This document shows positions 11,318 to 22,893 of a stretch of 64,000 nt of DNA, piece after piece. Every line of letters begins with the position of its first letter. Position 1 is the first letter of the stretch. Source of the DNA: Crocodylus rhombifer (lineage: Eukaryota; Chordata; Crocodylia; Crocodylidae); contig JAVSML010000047.1 in the NCBI GenBank assembly GCA_038503035.1, positions 448,972-512,971 of the forward strand, in the 5' to 3' direction. A program made the translations under genes and the position numbers. Under the pieces are notes generated by a model, which saw only the letters and a program-made list of their open reading frames with translations, was not told where the DNA came from and ran no database searches.

Positions 11318-11745
11318 TCCTAAACTTAATTTAGAAAATTACACTGGAATCCAAGATTATTTTCCCCATGCTTATTGGGGGCAAAAAACAAAGTCTTATC
11401 TTGGATTCAAGTACGTGCCCAGGGCAGGCTGCAGCTCAGCTCCAGATTTGGCTGTGGGTTTGCTTAGCGGGAGAGAGAGGGGGGGAGTATCAGGGAGACC
11501 ACAGGGGAGTAGATCTGTAGCCCCTCTACCCTCCAGTTCTGACATGGCCAGGCAGGGAGCTGCCACAGTTTTTCCCTTGCTGGGCTGGTTTGGGGCCTGA
11601 CCAGGGCTACAACTCTTGCTGACTGTCCTGGAGGAGCAGAGCTACAGCAGAAGGTGGGAGGGGGGAGTGAGTGGGCATGGAGCAGTGCTGGGGAAGGCAT
11701 GGTGGGACAGGTCAGGAAGCACACTTATCTTGGGAAGGTGTTGTT
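11318..11745. repeat. Unclassified interspersed repeat, copy 2
   Basis: Starts with 'ttagaaaattacactggaatccaagatta', followed by a short inverted stem around 'ccccatgcttattgggg', then 'cttatcttggattcaagtac' and a GC-rich stretch. It is related to 7727-8162, with the anchor motif in the same orientation. Right boundary uncertain; 'cttatcttgggaaggtg' near 11726 may mark it. Confidence 0.4.
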
Positions 11746-11929
11746 CCCCCTCCGCTCAGAGCTGGAACTGAATCTAGGCATCTGAGATCTCAGCCTCCCA
11801 ACAGGCAGAAGGAGTGAGGCTGGAGTCCCAGTGGATGGTGACCACCCCTGGAAAGAGCCCCTTCCCCCCAGGAGTGAAGGAGGCAAGAGGCAAGGGGTCT
11901 CTCCTCCCATGGAACTAGCGTTTCTGAAG

Positions 11930-12320
11930 CACTAAAACCAGCTGAACTGGTTCAATCTTTTCAGGTTTCTCTAAACTGCATAGATTGAACTGATAAGCAA
12001 GTGAACTCATGTTCACTTTTGAAATGAGAAAGGCAGCCAGACCCCTGCTGGGGGCAGGGTCAGCTCTGCTCCACTGGAGCAGACAGCACAGCCCAGGGCT
12101 GTACAGCATTCTCAGATGCTGGAGGACTGTGAGTTAACTTGAATCAGGAAGGGGATATGGAACAGAAGTTCCTTAAACTGGTTTGACCTAAATCAGTTAA
12201 GTCTGATACTACATCCAACCAGGTTTATCTTAAACCAGTTTCAGCCATTTTGAAAGTGGTTTAAGCGAACTGAACTTCTGTTCTGTTACAGGTTTAAACC
12301 AGTGTCCGATCACTTATCCA
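11930..12320. repeat. Repeat rich in 'ttaaactggttt / aaaccagttt' inverted motifs
   Basis: Includes a foldback around 11940-11995 ('gaactggttcaatct ... agattgaactgat') and later 'cttaaactggttt' near 12173 facing 'cttaaaccagttt' near 12229, and another 'tttaaacca' near 12294. The first module resembles the hairpin at 38785-38836 (aattggttcgatct ... agattgaatcaatt), so the two are probably members of one miniature foldback family. Confidence 0.45.
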
Positions 12321-12347
12321 GTTAATGTGTAACCTCTGTCCTCAGCC

Positions 12348-12686
12348 CAGGGGTTGTCAACTGGGGCTACTTGGGAAGGCCCCAGTGGGTACACGACAGT
12401 GGTGCAGAGAAGCAGGGGTACTTGGGAAGTGTGGTGCAGTGCATGGTGGTGGTGCACAGTGGCGTGCTTCCCAAGCTTCTCCGCACCACCACCATGTACC
12501 TGGGAGCACGCCGAAGGTACTTGGCAAGCATGCCACTGTGCACTGCTTGTTGACCAGCTGCCAGGGGACCCCCCCAGTCATTGACTGGCTGCTGTGGGAC
12601 CCTCCCCCCATTTCTCCAGGGGGTACAATCCAGAAGGGGTATCTAGGAGAAGGGGTACACTTCTTAAAAAAGGTTGAAAACCCCTT
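12348..12686. mobile_element. hAT-like miniature element with TIRs and imperfect 8-bp TSD
   Basis: The left end CAGGGGTTGTCAAC pairs with the right end (gttgaaaacccctt, complement AAGGGGTTTTCAAC). Flanks are cctcagcc on the left and ccctagcc on the right, agreeing at 6 of 8 positions, as expected for an aged 8-base target duplication of the hAT superfamily. Length 339 bases, no transposase. The interior is GC-rich and has open frames on both strands (182 codons for the longest, reaching beyond the element), which I regard as chance. Confidence 0.65.
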
Positions 12687-12689
12687 CCC

Positions 12690-13047
12690 TAGCCTAAAGG
12701 ATTTTATGGCAGTCTATGGTACCGTGGTACCTAATCACTGGTCTATAGAAGCAATTACAGTACAAAGCAAAAATAAAAATCCTTATGAACTGCTGATCTC
12801 ACACATGGACATTCGAAGTAAGTGGGCTTCTATTGATTTACACCAGGTGGTCCATACTGAGGAGTCACTTTAGAAAAACAGTAGCCATCTAATTTGTGTT
12901 TAATCAAATGCCAATAAAAACTTTAAATATTTGAAGATGTTTTGGTAATGCAAACTCATTTAAAATGTTATAAACATTTCAAAATATATTTTTTCATGTT
13001 TTAATTTAAAATCAAACAAAAGGATACCTTAAAATCTCTGTCTAGTT
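12690..13047. other. AT-rich spacer, no gene seen
   Basis: Nothing recognised. A 182-codon frame that begins at 12325 crosses from the hAT-like element into this stretch and ends at 12873. Confidence 0.5.
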
Positions 13048-13553
13048 TAGTGTCTCTAATTTTTTTAAGACTTGAGACACCTCTCACTTGCTTCAAGGCA
13101 CACCTCCATAACTTTTGTGAATAGAGTAGCCCCCTATATGAAAGACCTACTTTCTTAATTACAGTCCTTACCTCCTTGCAGAGGGGTCAGGCAATGGGAG
13201 CAGGACAGCAGCTAGCCAGGGACAAGTTGGAAGTCTGTACTTATCTCTTCACATCTGCTTATCTCTTCATACTTCATGGCACCCTTGAAAAAAATCTTGC
13301 AGCAACCCATGGTGTCATTCATAGATTCATAGACTGTATAGTTGGAAGGGACCACAATGGATCATTGTGTCTGACCCCCTTCCCCTGGCAGGAAAGAAGA
13401 CAGGGAGGTGTATGCCTCCTTGGTGACTGCCCCCTGCTTCCACTGGCTATAAATCTTTTTCTTTGCCCCCAGTCTTTCCTGGAGTTTCCTGTTCAGCCAA
13501 GGGGGCTTTTTAAAATCTCCTTAGCCCCTAGTGTCTCTGGTTGAGAATCACTG
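13048..13553. mobile_element. Possible decayed hAT element with nested CR1 tail
   Basis: The right end reads 'ggttgagaatcactg', whose complement CAGTGATTCTCAACC is the usual terminus of Charlie-type hAT elements. A weaker left counterpart, 'tagtgtctctaattttttt', lies at 13048. Between them sits a CR1 3' end (13312-13428). The flanking 8-mers do not agree well, so the pairing of these two ends is uncertain. Confidence 0.3.
13312..13428 (-). mobile_element. CR1 LINE 3'-end fragment
   Basis: On the plus strand 'cattcatagattcatagactgtatagttggaagggacc' is the reverse complement of the CR1 3' terminus (short ATTCATAGA-type repeats preceded by ggtcccttccaac). It continues as 'gtctgacccccttcccctggcagg', the usual CR1 3' UTR. 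Only the tail is present. Confidence 0.75.
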
Positions 13554-13658
13554 CTGTAGAAAAATTCTCCATCCAAAATTATTGTAAAACAATATAAAGG
13601 TTTTTAGTGAGAGTACTGATGATAGCTGCTTTACTTTTCTGGCTTCCCACCCATAAAT

Positions 13659-13873
13659 AGGTGATGCATAGGAGTGGCTGGGGGGGACGACGTGTGCCCC
13701 CCCAAGAGCATTGGTGCCCCCGTGAGTGCTCTGGCTGGTAGTGGCACATAGAGGGCACTAGTGCCCCCCTTCCACCTGTCACCAGATGACTGCTGGGGAC
13801 CCTTCCCTACCCCACCCCCGGTCATGCCCCACTGGTGCCCCCCCATATTCAGGAGGCACCAGTTGCCCATGCA
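13659..13873. repeat. GC-rich interspersed repeat, copy 1
   Basis: Begins 'aggtgatgcataggagtggctgggggg' and ends 'caggaggcaccagttgcccatgc'. A second copy in the same orientation at 57516-57717 begins 'aggtgacatgtaggggg' and ends 'caggaggcaccagtcacccatgg'. Interiors share '...tgtgccccc...' but diverge strongly. Family not identified. Confidence 0.5.
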
Positions 13874-13879
13874 GTAGTA

Positions 13880-14798
13880 TGATATGTGGTATTGTTTTTC
13901 CTAAATGAGGTAATTCAATAAAGTCATATTTGGCATACTTGTTTTACATACCATGTGGACACTTTGTAATATCTAGTTGGAGAGAGTTTATAGGAAAATA
14001 TTTCTTTTCCCCTTTTTTCTGAAGGTGTTATAAATGCACCTTCCACTTAGGAACAATCACTATTCTCTCATGACAGCCTGTAGCTTCTTTTTATTCATTA
14101 CTTCTTAGTTTCTGTCTTCTGCTAACATCAGGGATCCTCCTGAGACATGTCATCTCCGTCACTGCAAGTCATTTGCTTTCTTCAAGGTCTATAGCTCTGC
14201 CCCATGCCACACCAGAGTCTCATTGTAAAAGCAGTTAAGCAGAGAGCATAATACCTGAGCCAGTCACCAGTAGGCATGTGGTCCCAAAGTACATAAGTCC
14301 TAAAGACAATATACGGTAATTTCCCCTCCTGATTATCTACTGCTTTAAAAACCAATTGGCTGTTGACAATGGACTCATTTCAGTCAAGCAATTTGAATCT
14401 GGAAACTGCAAAATCATATTGGAAATTTCAGGAATGTATAATGAGGGTTTTCTTCTCTCTGTGTCCCTTTATAGCCAATTAAAAAAATAAGAATAAACAA
14501 AGCAGTTTAAACAAGATCAGGGAAATAATCAATGCTGCCAATTAAAATACTAAAAACATCAACAAAAATGAGCTTCCATGTTTAAAAAATAGTCACATTT
14601 CCCTGACAAACTGTTATGCAATGTCATTCAGTGCGGTTTATAAAAGTCAGCTCCTGTTGTTCCCTTCTCACCTGGTTTAGGAATAATTTTTCACTTTGCT
14701 TGTAAATTTGTCTCTGTTTGTTTAGTCCTACAGTAAAACCAGTTCAAAAGAGGATTTTTACTTCAGGGAGAACTTGGAAAAACAGAACCTTTATAGGA

Positions 14799-14829
<31 letters not shown>

Positions 14830-15009
14830 CTTTACCAGAGTTTGCCCTGTGTTTTCCCCCAAGCAATATTTAAGATAGCATCTAAGTAATAGCGTGTTTA
14901 ATAGGAATATGTATAAACACTGTTCGAATATAATCAATTGTACACCATAGGGATTAGATAGCTAAATTAATTTACCGTGATAGTAATCCAATAGAGGGAA
15001 TATTGCTGG
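13880..15009. other. AT-rich spacer, no gene seen
   Basis: Contains an A-rich microsatellite at 14800-14830 and 'ggtttataaaagtc' near 14634, which resembles a TATA box, but no transcript or gene follows. No frame with a motif. Confidence 0.5.
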
Positions 15010-15241
15010 GAATTTTCTGCGTTCTTCACAGATATGACTTGGAGGTTCCTGGCTGAACACTTTGATTGTAAGAGCCTTAGGCTTTCAGTGGATCATCTCG
15101 CCACGGCCAAGTTTGATGTAGTTCCTGACAAGGATGTCTGTGGATGCCTATTACAGTTGAACATTAGGGACTTAAGGGAATGACTGTTGTATCTCTTTCT
15201 ATGGCTAATTGTGCTAGGACATTCATGTTTAGAGAAATGAT
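15010..15241 (+). repeat. Left arm of a long inverted repeat, with open frame
   Basis: About 230 bases that match, by eye at roughly 80 percent, the reverse complement of 15425-15657. The arm starts 'ttctgcgttcttcacag', which would serve as a splice acceptor. From 15032 it is open for about 50 codons in one frame (starting DMTWRFLAEHFDCK, ending IRDLRE before TGA). The other arm encodes a similar peptide with one single-base insertion. I do not recognise the peptide. It may be a fragment of a gene or of a transposon gene that was duplicated in inverted orientation. Confidence 0.7.
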
Positions 15242-15424
15242 TTTTGTAGATTATTGAAGCCAGGGCACTGGTAAAAGAAGACCTTCATCTCTGGAATTTT
15301 CCATTTTTCTCCTCATTTGAACAGAGCACACTGCTATTCTCTTCCATAATGAATCTTACAATACGGACAACTGTGCTTTTAAAAAGCTTGAAAAGAGGTG
15401 AGGAAGTAGCTGCTTGGGAGCGCA

Positions 15425-15657
15425 TACTCTAAAACTGAATTTCTTAGCACAGCTGGGTTATCTCATACAAAGAGTCATTCTCTTAAGTCCTTGCTGTCAA
15501 AACTATGTAGGCTTCCACAAACATCTTTATCAGGAACCACATCAAACTCAGCCATGGTGAGATGATCCATTGAAAGCCTAAAGGCCCTTGCAATCAAAAT
15601 GTTCAGCCAAGAACCTCCAACTCACACCTGTGAAGAATGCAGAATATTCTAAATTCT
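15425..15657 (-). repeat. Right arm of the long inverted repeat
   Basis: Reverse-complement partner of 15010-15241; the spacer between them is about 183 bases. On the minus strand it has the same acceptor-like 'ttctgcattcttcacag' followed by a frame with SWRFLAEHFDCK, then a +1 shift at 'ggcctttagg', then LSMDHL and AEFDVVPDKDVCG and a TGA at the equivalent place. Differences from the left arm are largely third-base transitions within the shared codons, which suggests that the ancestor was coding. Confidence 0.7.
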
Positions 15658-15659
15658 GT

Positions 15660-16990
15660 CTAAACCCTTAAACCTCACCCTCTTTGCTATATTATTTTAG
15701 AGTTAGATTTTCAAATACTGATTGAAGAAAGCTAACAAACATCTGTTGTGCATTTCATTTATTTCCCCACTCTTTCCATCAAGGGTGAATTGCTGGTGCA
15801 GGGTTGTGATTTGTTGTGGTAGGGTCTTGGTTTTGTGGGTTTGTTTGTTTGTCTTTTTTAATGATCATATTGCTGCTGTGTGTTTTATAATGGAGCTGAC
15901 AAGTGTATGCAGGTGGTGACATTTGTTTTGCTCCTTGGTGGAAGTTTCTTTCACAATCGTGGACCAAGCCCTTGACAAAGCTCATTTGTACAGGAGATGG
16001 AGCTTTACTACATGGTATGTTTGTATTTTTGTTTTTATTTTGTTTGTTTGTGGGCTGTGAAAAGTCACTTTAAGTTTTCTTAAATATTCCCAGACTATAC
16101 TGCAACTTCCAGTGACTCTACTCCCAATCTTACTGCTGCAGGCATACTGATGAGTAAAAACCAAATAGAGACCAAATAGCCTTTGTTTGCTACTGTGAGT
16201 TGAGCAGTCAGACTGACTGACAGAGCAAATAAACATCAGGGTACTCAAATCCAAAGCATGAAAACATGTATCTTCATACATACAGTATTCTTTGAACTAT
16301 CCAGTCATAGGCTAACACTTGGATGCCCACCATTAGATATTATTCTTTTTTCTTGCATATGAATAAATAATCATCTCAGTTGACTTAACACATTCCTTGT
16401 CTCTTCATCAACTTCCAAGTCAATCAAAAAGCTACACTTAGAGAACCACTTGACACTCCCCAGTCCTTTCAGGATATTTACTACACTCTTCTCAAATTCC
16501 CAGGGTGTGTCTGATCACTAGATAATCCCTTTTCTATTATCCTGAGACAGTGAACAAACTACTCTTTGAATGTGCTGTTCTTAAAAAAAATAACTTATCA
16601 GACTTCATATGGGAATTAATCTTAAAACATTGCTTGGTATTGATGGAATTTTCAAGAATAAATAGACATTGGGGAAGATTCTTTATAGCTCCCTTGAAAT
16701 GAAATCTCAAGGATGTATAGACACAAATTAATTTTCTACTATAATCTTTAAAATATGGAGATAATCAATAATACCATGAGTTTGAGTTTGTATTGGAAAT
16801 CAAATCAGAGACTTTTTTTGCAAATGCAGGGGGAGTGACCTTTCCAACAATATTTCAGGAAACCCAAACATATATAGAAATATGAATGATAAAATGATCA
16901 CAATTTAGTAACAGGCATCACCTTCATTTCCCAAATTCTGCTTTGCTTGCCACTGAGAGATGTGATGAGGTTTGTTTAAAATTGGCAGCA
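15660..16990. other. AT-rich spacer, no gene seen
   Basis: Short chance frames up to 99 codons. Nothing recognised. Confidence 0.5.
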
Positions 16991-16992
16991 TT

Positions 16993-17100
16993 CCTACTGA
17001 CAGGTGATATATTTATGTATATTAATATTATTATTAATATATAATGACCTGTCCTACTGACAGGTGATGTATATATGTGTATTAATATTATTATTTTCAT
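16993..17100. repeat. 60-bp tandem duplication
   Basis: 'cctactgacaggtgatatatttatgt' at 16993 recurs as 'cctactgacaggtgatgtatatatgt' at 17053, both followed by 'attaatattattatt'. Offset 60 bases, few differences, so a fairly recent local duplication. Confidence 0.85.
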
Positions 17101-17596
17101 GCAGTGAAATTATACTACTTCAAAAAGCTGTTTTGCATTCTGGGTTAGATTAAATACCTGATCTGATCTTTAAGTCACTACAGAGGAAGTACATTGAAAT
17201 CAGTGGGTGTTTTGACTCAGAAAAAAAATGCAGTATCAGTCCTCAAAAATACATTTGAGCTTTCCATTAGATTAAACCAAAATATTTTTGGCCAGATGCT
17301 CAAGTTGCCTAGGTTTATTCATTCGATCCCTGCATATATCTGCTTGTTTTCTTTTTTTTAATTAAGGGAAGACCTCTGTAGCTAACGTGGCTATTCTTAG
17401 TAAGTTGCTTTAAACACATAAAGTTGGTTGTACTGCCCATATTCATTTTGGGATGTGACTAGAGGTATGGGATGTATTGACTGGACACACAGCTTGTTGC
17501 ATGTAGGGATTCAAGATTCTACCATTGTGTGTAGGAGGATGACTTGTATGGGCATAAAGGCTGTACATCTTATTTTAACATGTTATATTTTAAAAC

Positions 17597-18165
17597 AGTG
17601 GTGCTCAACCATTTTCCCCTCTCAGACCCAACGTACAATACCTGGTCTGACCATAGGCTGGATGGTGGGTATGATTCAGCATGCAGGGCCAGCATGGTGG
17701 CCGCCATCCAGCCATGTGGAGGTAGAAGGGGGGCAGCCCAGCCTGAGCCTGGCCCCGCAGGGGCAAAAGGGAACTTCAGTCATCCCCACAGGGTGAGGTG
17801 TGGCCTAGCCCCACAGGGGGAAAGGAGACATGGCCAGGCCCCAACCTGGCCCCATGGGCGTGGGGAGGGAAGGGCATGTGGCCTGACCTTACAATGGAAA
17901 AGGGAACCTGGCCTGGCCTTAAGTTAGTCCCATGAGGAAAAAGGGGGCATGGCCTGGCCTGTGGTGGGGGAGGGGGTACAGTTCAGCTTTGTGGGGGAGG
18001 GGACATAGCTCAGCCCCTCAGGGGGAAGGGGAGAAGCTTGACTTGGCTTGTGAGTTTGGTATGAGGTCTGTATTAATGGCCACTGCTGCCAAATTTCCAA
18101 ACTTGTGGGGAGCCCTGTGGGCCATATGTGATGTCTCCACAGGTTTATGATATACTACAAGTTAT
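17597..18165. mobile_element. hAT-like element left end followed by GC-rich repeat
   Basis: CAGTGGTGCTCAACCATTTTCC at 17597 resembles the left terminus of Charlie-type hAT elements. The following sequence is GC-rich, with repeated 'ggcctggccccac(a)ggggaaaagg' units of about 40-50 bases (17740-18040), and ends with 'gggagccctgtgggccatatg'. No right terminus is seen. The 122- and 127-codon frames here lie in the low-complexity repeats and are probably not genes. Confidence 0.4.
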
Positions 18166-19543
18166 CTAGTTTTGCAAATCTCTGAATTTTATCTATATTT
18201 TGCCAATCCTTGGATGTTCAAATGACTGGATATGTTGTACTAAGGGTTTTTTTCCTAATTTTTTACATGGATTTTATATTAAGCCATCCATAAATTGCTG
18301 ACATTTGGCATGTGTGCACTTCACCGAACAGTGCTAGGGAATGCTGCTGAGAAAACATGCTTCCCACTCGCTTCTACTTCAAGATTTTACATAGTGAAAA
18401 AATGTCATGTCACCACTTTCTAAATGGCTGCTGTGTCATGCACGTGCTCATGCAAGCTGCAATGGACAAACCTGGCACTGCTCTGTTGGTTGGATATATG
18501 ACTTTTTTTTTTAAATGTGATATGCAAAAAGAAGGAGCAAAGGGAGGAGGCCTGTTTTCATGGTGGTAGAGTCTACTACTCTCTGAGGTAGTGTAGACAC
18601 AATCATAAAGTCTTTATAAGACCCTTGGCTCAACTAAAATCAAATTAACTTCCTATTAAATGGTCTCGTGTCTGGAGTTGTTATATTTTCAGGGTGTCAT
18701 AAACAAGGATATCTGTAATATGGAAACTATAAAGTACCTTTAAAAGTGGTGGCTGAAGTTGGATTTCTCTAAGCTGATATTCCTGGACAGTGACCTATGT
18801 CAAGCTTGATTGGACAGATTTGCAGAGCCTTGCACATGTTTTTTGAAAGAAAATTTTGCAGCACAGAGCAAGCAAAATTTGTAAAACGTATGAATCAGTA
18901 AAGTATCCAAGGAAAGAGTGATGTTCCAAAATATCCATAACAGATCACTGTAGGCAGCAGATGAAAGGATATTAACAGACCACTCTCAAGCATCTGCCCT
19001 GTTTCTTCCTGTACTTGAACCAAGAGCAAGTGAGGATCACTGTCGTCATTCTGATGTTTATTCTACCAGAAGCCAGAAGATGATGAAAGTTGAATAGTTC
19101 AGAAGCCCCTATCATATTTTTCATTTTTCTATTTTAAATGTTTTGGTTGTATAGAACATTTCCTAGTCTGTTTATATTTTGGTGTGAGAAGGTGAACATG
19201 TGGCTGTGTGTCTGTGTGGGTGACACTGATGATCAACTATGAAATAAAAATTTTATGTCAGTATTAAGGTAATTTACCAGATTCAGGTAAGAGATCTGCT
19301 TTGATTTTTAGATAACATTCTTTATTTAGGATTTATAACCAAATAAGCAACTGCTTTCTTAGACTCCCTTGGAATTTATATTGATTAGTTTTTTGCATGA
19401 ATGCGGTGATGTAATTCCAGTGTAACCAAAAGTAACTCACGATGAGTTATTTGTTTTGTTCTTCATTTGAATCAGATTTGATAGTATTTTGCTCTTAGTT
19501 TAGCTTAATAATAGGATAGTTCTGATAGGATCTTACTTTAGAC
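18166..19543. other. Spacer, no gene seen
   Basis: 18310-18600 may be another miniature element ('gtgtgcacttcaccgaacagtgctag' facing 'ctgaggtagtgtagacacaa') but the ends pair poorly. Nothing else recognised. Confidence 0.4.
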
Positions 19544-19860
19544 TGGCTACATCTACACGAGATGCTAACTGTGCCCAAGGCTACTGTGCACTAGTGTCCT
19601 GCAGCAGAAAGCAAGACTTGATGCCAAGGAGTCTTGGGCTACTGCGCAGTCAGCATTACAAAAAAGACATTTGTCAATGTTACTAGTACTAAATGACTGT
19701 ATGATAACCAAACTTATAAACAAGTCCTGAAAAAGCCGTTCATCAATGCTATTGCATATTAACTCGGGTTACTGTGCAGTCATTTAGTGCTTGTATAAAC
19801 AAGTACTAACTGAATGCACAGTAATGACTACATAGTCAGTGTCTCATGTAGACATGGCCA
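19544..19860. mobile_element. Miniature TIR element ('tggctacatctacacgagatg')
   Basis: The left end TGGCTACATCTACACGAGATG faces a right end whose complement is TGGCCATGTCTACATGAGACA. The terminal repeats are about 27 bases at roughly 75 percent. Length 317 bases, with internal repeats of 'cactgtgcagtcattagt'-like sequence. No coding capacity. The termini resemble those of 27227-27512. Confidence 0.6.
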
Positions 19861-20585
19861 CTGAGTCCTAGTTAAGTATGAAGCAGAAACTAATGCTTGT
19901 TTTATTCCTACTGTGCCAGGTAGATCCATAATTTTTAGCTGATATGTATCAAATGGTTGAATTTAAAAGCACAACCAATGCCCATTAAAATATCTGTTGC
20001 TGTCATGTGAGTCAGCATTTCAGCATTTTTTCTGAGGGTAAATAACGTAGGGGGGAAGCCATGGATAGGTAAGGTAGAAATGTTTTGGAATGTACTTATT
20101 ACAGTATTGTTGCTGCTGTTATTCCCAAGAATGAGGTGTAGTTCTTCCTATTATCAGAAGTACTGCATGTGTAATCTTCTTATCAGTTGTTTGACTGAGG
20201 AACATATGTTTAATAAATGTAGTTATAAACAAACATATCATCTGTCTTTTCTTGTGATGGAAGAGACTGTGATATGTCAAGCTTGATGTAATGAGTTGAC
20301 TTAAGCACAGCATGCAAAAGGAACAGATGTGAATGTGACCTGATGCAAAACACTCTTGTTGAATAAACACAAACTAAAATCCTGGAAAGCATTCACAACC
20401 CGCAACACACATAAAATCAGTGGGGGTTACAAGTGCCCAAGTAACTCTCAGAGTTAGTGATAAGCAAGCATGTTATGAAGAAATAGGAAAAGAAGTACTG
20501 GTAAAAATATGAGAAATCTTGTCCTCATGTTGGCCCCTTTATGTCTAGTGGAAAGACAAGTGTGGCAAAGAGGAGCTCTTTAAAT
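19861..20585. other. AT-rich spacer, no gene seen
   Basis: Short overlapping frames on both strands at 20080-20390 (60-83 codons) without motifs. Nothing supported. Confidence 0.5.
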
Positions 20586-20589
20586 TCTG

Positions 20590-21735
20590 TACTGCAGATG
20601 ACTCGGGTGTTTTTACACGCTATGAATAGGACATGCTAAGGCTCGGCATCGTGTCCAAGCAGTTGCACATTAAGGTTTAATACTCTCTTTGACCTGGTCT
20701 ACTTGGATTTGTGGCTAGGGGGTTGGTGAGCAAGGGCATGGCTAGGAGCTACCAAATCCCACTGTTTACCAGCTCTCCAACAGATCCACCCTATCTTCTG
20801 CTCCTGCCCCTGGTACTCAGTCTCTGCTTTGTTTCTCCAAGTGTCTCTTCCCCAGCATTTGGATCACCTGCAGCTGTTGGCATGCCCCAGGGGTGAGCAA
20901 AACTCCTGTCTTGCTTCAGGGGCTGGGCTCAACTCAGAGAGTGGCAATGGGCAGGAAAGTGGTTCTCCCTCCCTGCCTGCTTCCCAGCTGGCAGAAACAC
21001 CTGGAGGGAGCAGATACAGAGGGACAACACAGTCATCACTGCCATTCTCCTGGGCTGAGTCCAGCCCAGGGTTTTTCCCACCAGCCTAGGAGCAGGAAGG
21101 GATAGGAGCCCATCCGACTGCCTCTGCTGCTGCTGTTTTCTGGGCTGACCCCAGCCTGGAGAGGGCAGGGACTTCCCTCACCCTGGGAGAGCACCAGCAG
21201 CTGCAGGTGAGTGGGCAGCTGGAGAAGAGCCCTGGGGGCTGAGGAGTGATCCATGGGGGGAGTCAGGGTGAGACCCAGGGTCAGGCTGAGCCCAAAGTTG
21301 GACTGGGGGATGGGGAAGAGAAAGGAGAGGAGGGAATGCACCTCTGAATGTGGACAGGAAGGCACTCTTACCTTTTTGGGGACTCCCCTGGCTGCTGACT
21401 CTCCCCAGCTGTCACTGTGGGGCAGTAATACCCTAGAGGATAAATTGTTCATGCAGGATTGGCTGGGAGCAGTGCGTCCTGGGATTCTGGAGGACTACTC
21501 CCAACTCACATTGGCCTATGGAGCACTCTAATGTTACTGCAACATGAGCTGCCAAAAATGACCTGGAGATAATCCTCACCTGAAGATTATCCCTGAGATG
21601 CTCAGAGCCCACTTAGCTTGTCTTAACCTCCAGAGATTCCTGTCTCAAGAGCTCTTAACACCTGGGCAAGGTAACATGTAACAACACCCTCAGTTAAGGC
21701 GGTCCTTTAAGGATCACTTCTCAAACCCTGATATG
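20590..21735. repeat. Composite GC-rich repeat, copy 1
   Basis: The left part (about 20625-20770: 'gacatgctaag...cagttgcacattaaggtttaatactctctttgacc...gcatggctaggagct') aligns in the same direction with about 41525-41640. The right part (about 21410-21600: 'gattctggaggactactcc', 'gttactgcaacatgagctgcc', 'gataatcctcac') aligns in reverse with about 42180-42330 and 41740-41830. So the two loci share modules in different relative orientations. Frames of 60-138 codons on both strands are most likely chance. Confidence 0.5.
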
Positions 21736-22890
21736 GAAAGAGCTGGCCTGGGAACCAAAACTGTTTGTCTGGAAATAGGGTCACAGTAGGCTGCACTTCA
21801 GATATTCCAGGCAGTTTATATGATGGCTCTGGAGGCTGCTATAACGTGGAGGTCTCCAGCATTGCCTGTATTATGCCAGTTGCCTCTTTAGCCCCCAGAA
21901 TTACCTAGCAGTGGCAGGGTTCCAAGGTCATCTGAAGTCATTATAGTTCACTTCTCTGAGTTTTATGTGCCTCTTATATGGCAAGCATGCTCCTTATTTT
22001 GCCTGATGTACATTACACTTGAGGGAAATCAAACTATAAAATATTCCTGTATTGGTACCAAGAAGATTAAAAAAATGTAATTTTTATCAGAATTTCATTG
22101 TTCAAAGAAGCATCCAGAAACACACAACAGCAAGTGCTGAATAATAGCCACAGAAAACAAATTCAGTACAATGTAAGGGCATGTTCCAAACCCCATTGAA
22201 ATCAATTATAAAACTCCCATTGACTTCAGTGGGCTTTGGATGAGATACTTAATGAAGTAGAAGAAAAACCCTTTCACTATTATGTCTATGCATGTGCTCT
22301 CCCTTCCTTCTGGCCATTGTTTAAGTTCCTGTAGAGAATATAAAATGTTGAAAAAAGTTATGTTCTTTGAGGGACTGATTCATTTTAAATAAACTTTGGA
22401 ACTTACACATTTTATTGAACTATTTGTCAAGTGTAGATAACAAGTATTTTCCCTTTAGACTTGTACTGCCTTATTGTCCTGCATTAGGATTGTATAATTA
22501 GTCTTGTTTTAAATTGGCATGTTTGCTGGCAGTAACAGCAATGCATTTGGCAGAGTTGCAGAGATGCAGCTGATAAGTATATCGGTATGTTAGTTGAATG
22601 AATATCCCATGAGATAGGAAATATTTCTGGGAAAAAGATCAAGGGTATATTGCATTGTGGATCTAGTGCCTTATTTTCTTCTATTCCTTCTTATTTGTTT
22701 CTTGTTTTTATTTCCTTCCTTCTTTTTATTTAAATGTGAGAAAAACAAAGCTGCTAGCTAGGCTCCCTGTGCAGCCCAGCTGGAACAGGGCAGTCCCAGA
22801 GCTGCCCCTGCCCCAGGGTCAGCCAAGGATAGCGGGGACAGCAGCAACGACAGGCGTGGGAAGGGGTGAATAGAAGGGAAGGGGATGTGT
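21736..22890. other. Spacer, no gene seen
   Basis: At 22185-22245 there is an ancient-looking repeat ('ccattgaaatcaattataaa' then 'cccattgacttcagtgggc') of a type widespread in amniotes. 22680-22740 is pyrimidine-rich. No gene. Confidence 0.45.
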
Positions 22891-22893
22891 CAT

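Noticed and set aside
12325..12873. 182-codon open frame
   Set aside because: Starts outside and crosses both ends of a miniature element; no motif.
14620..14660. TATA-box-like ggtttataaaagtc
   Set aside because: No CCAAT, no downstream gene or element, and such motifs are frequent in AT-rich DNA.
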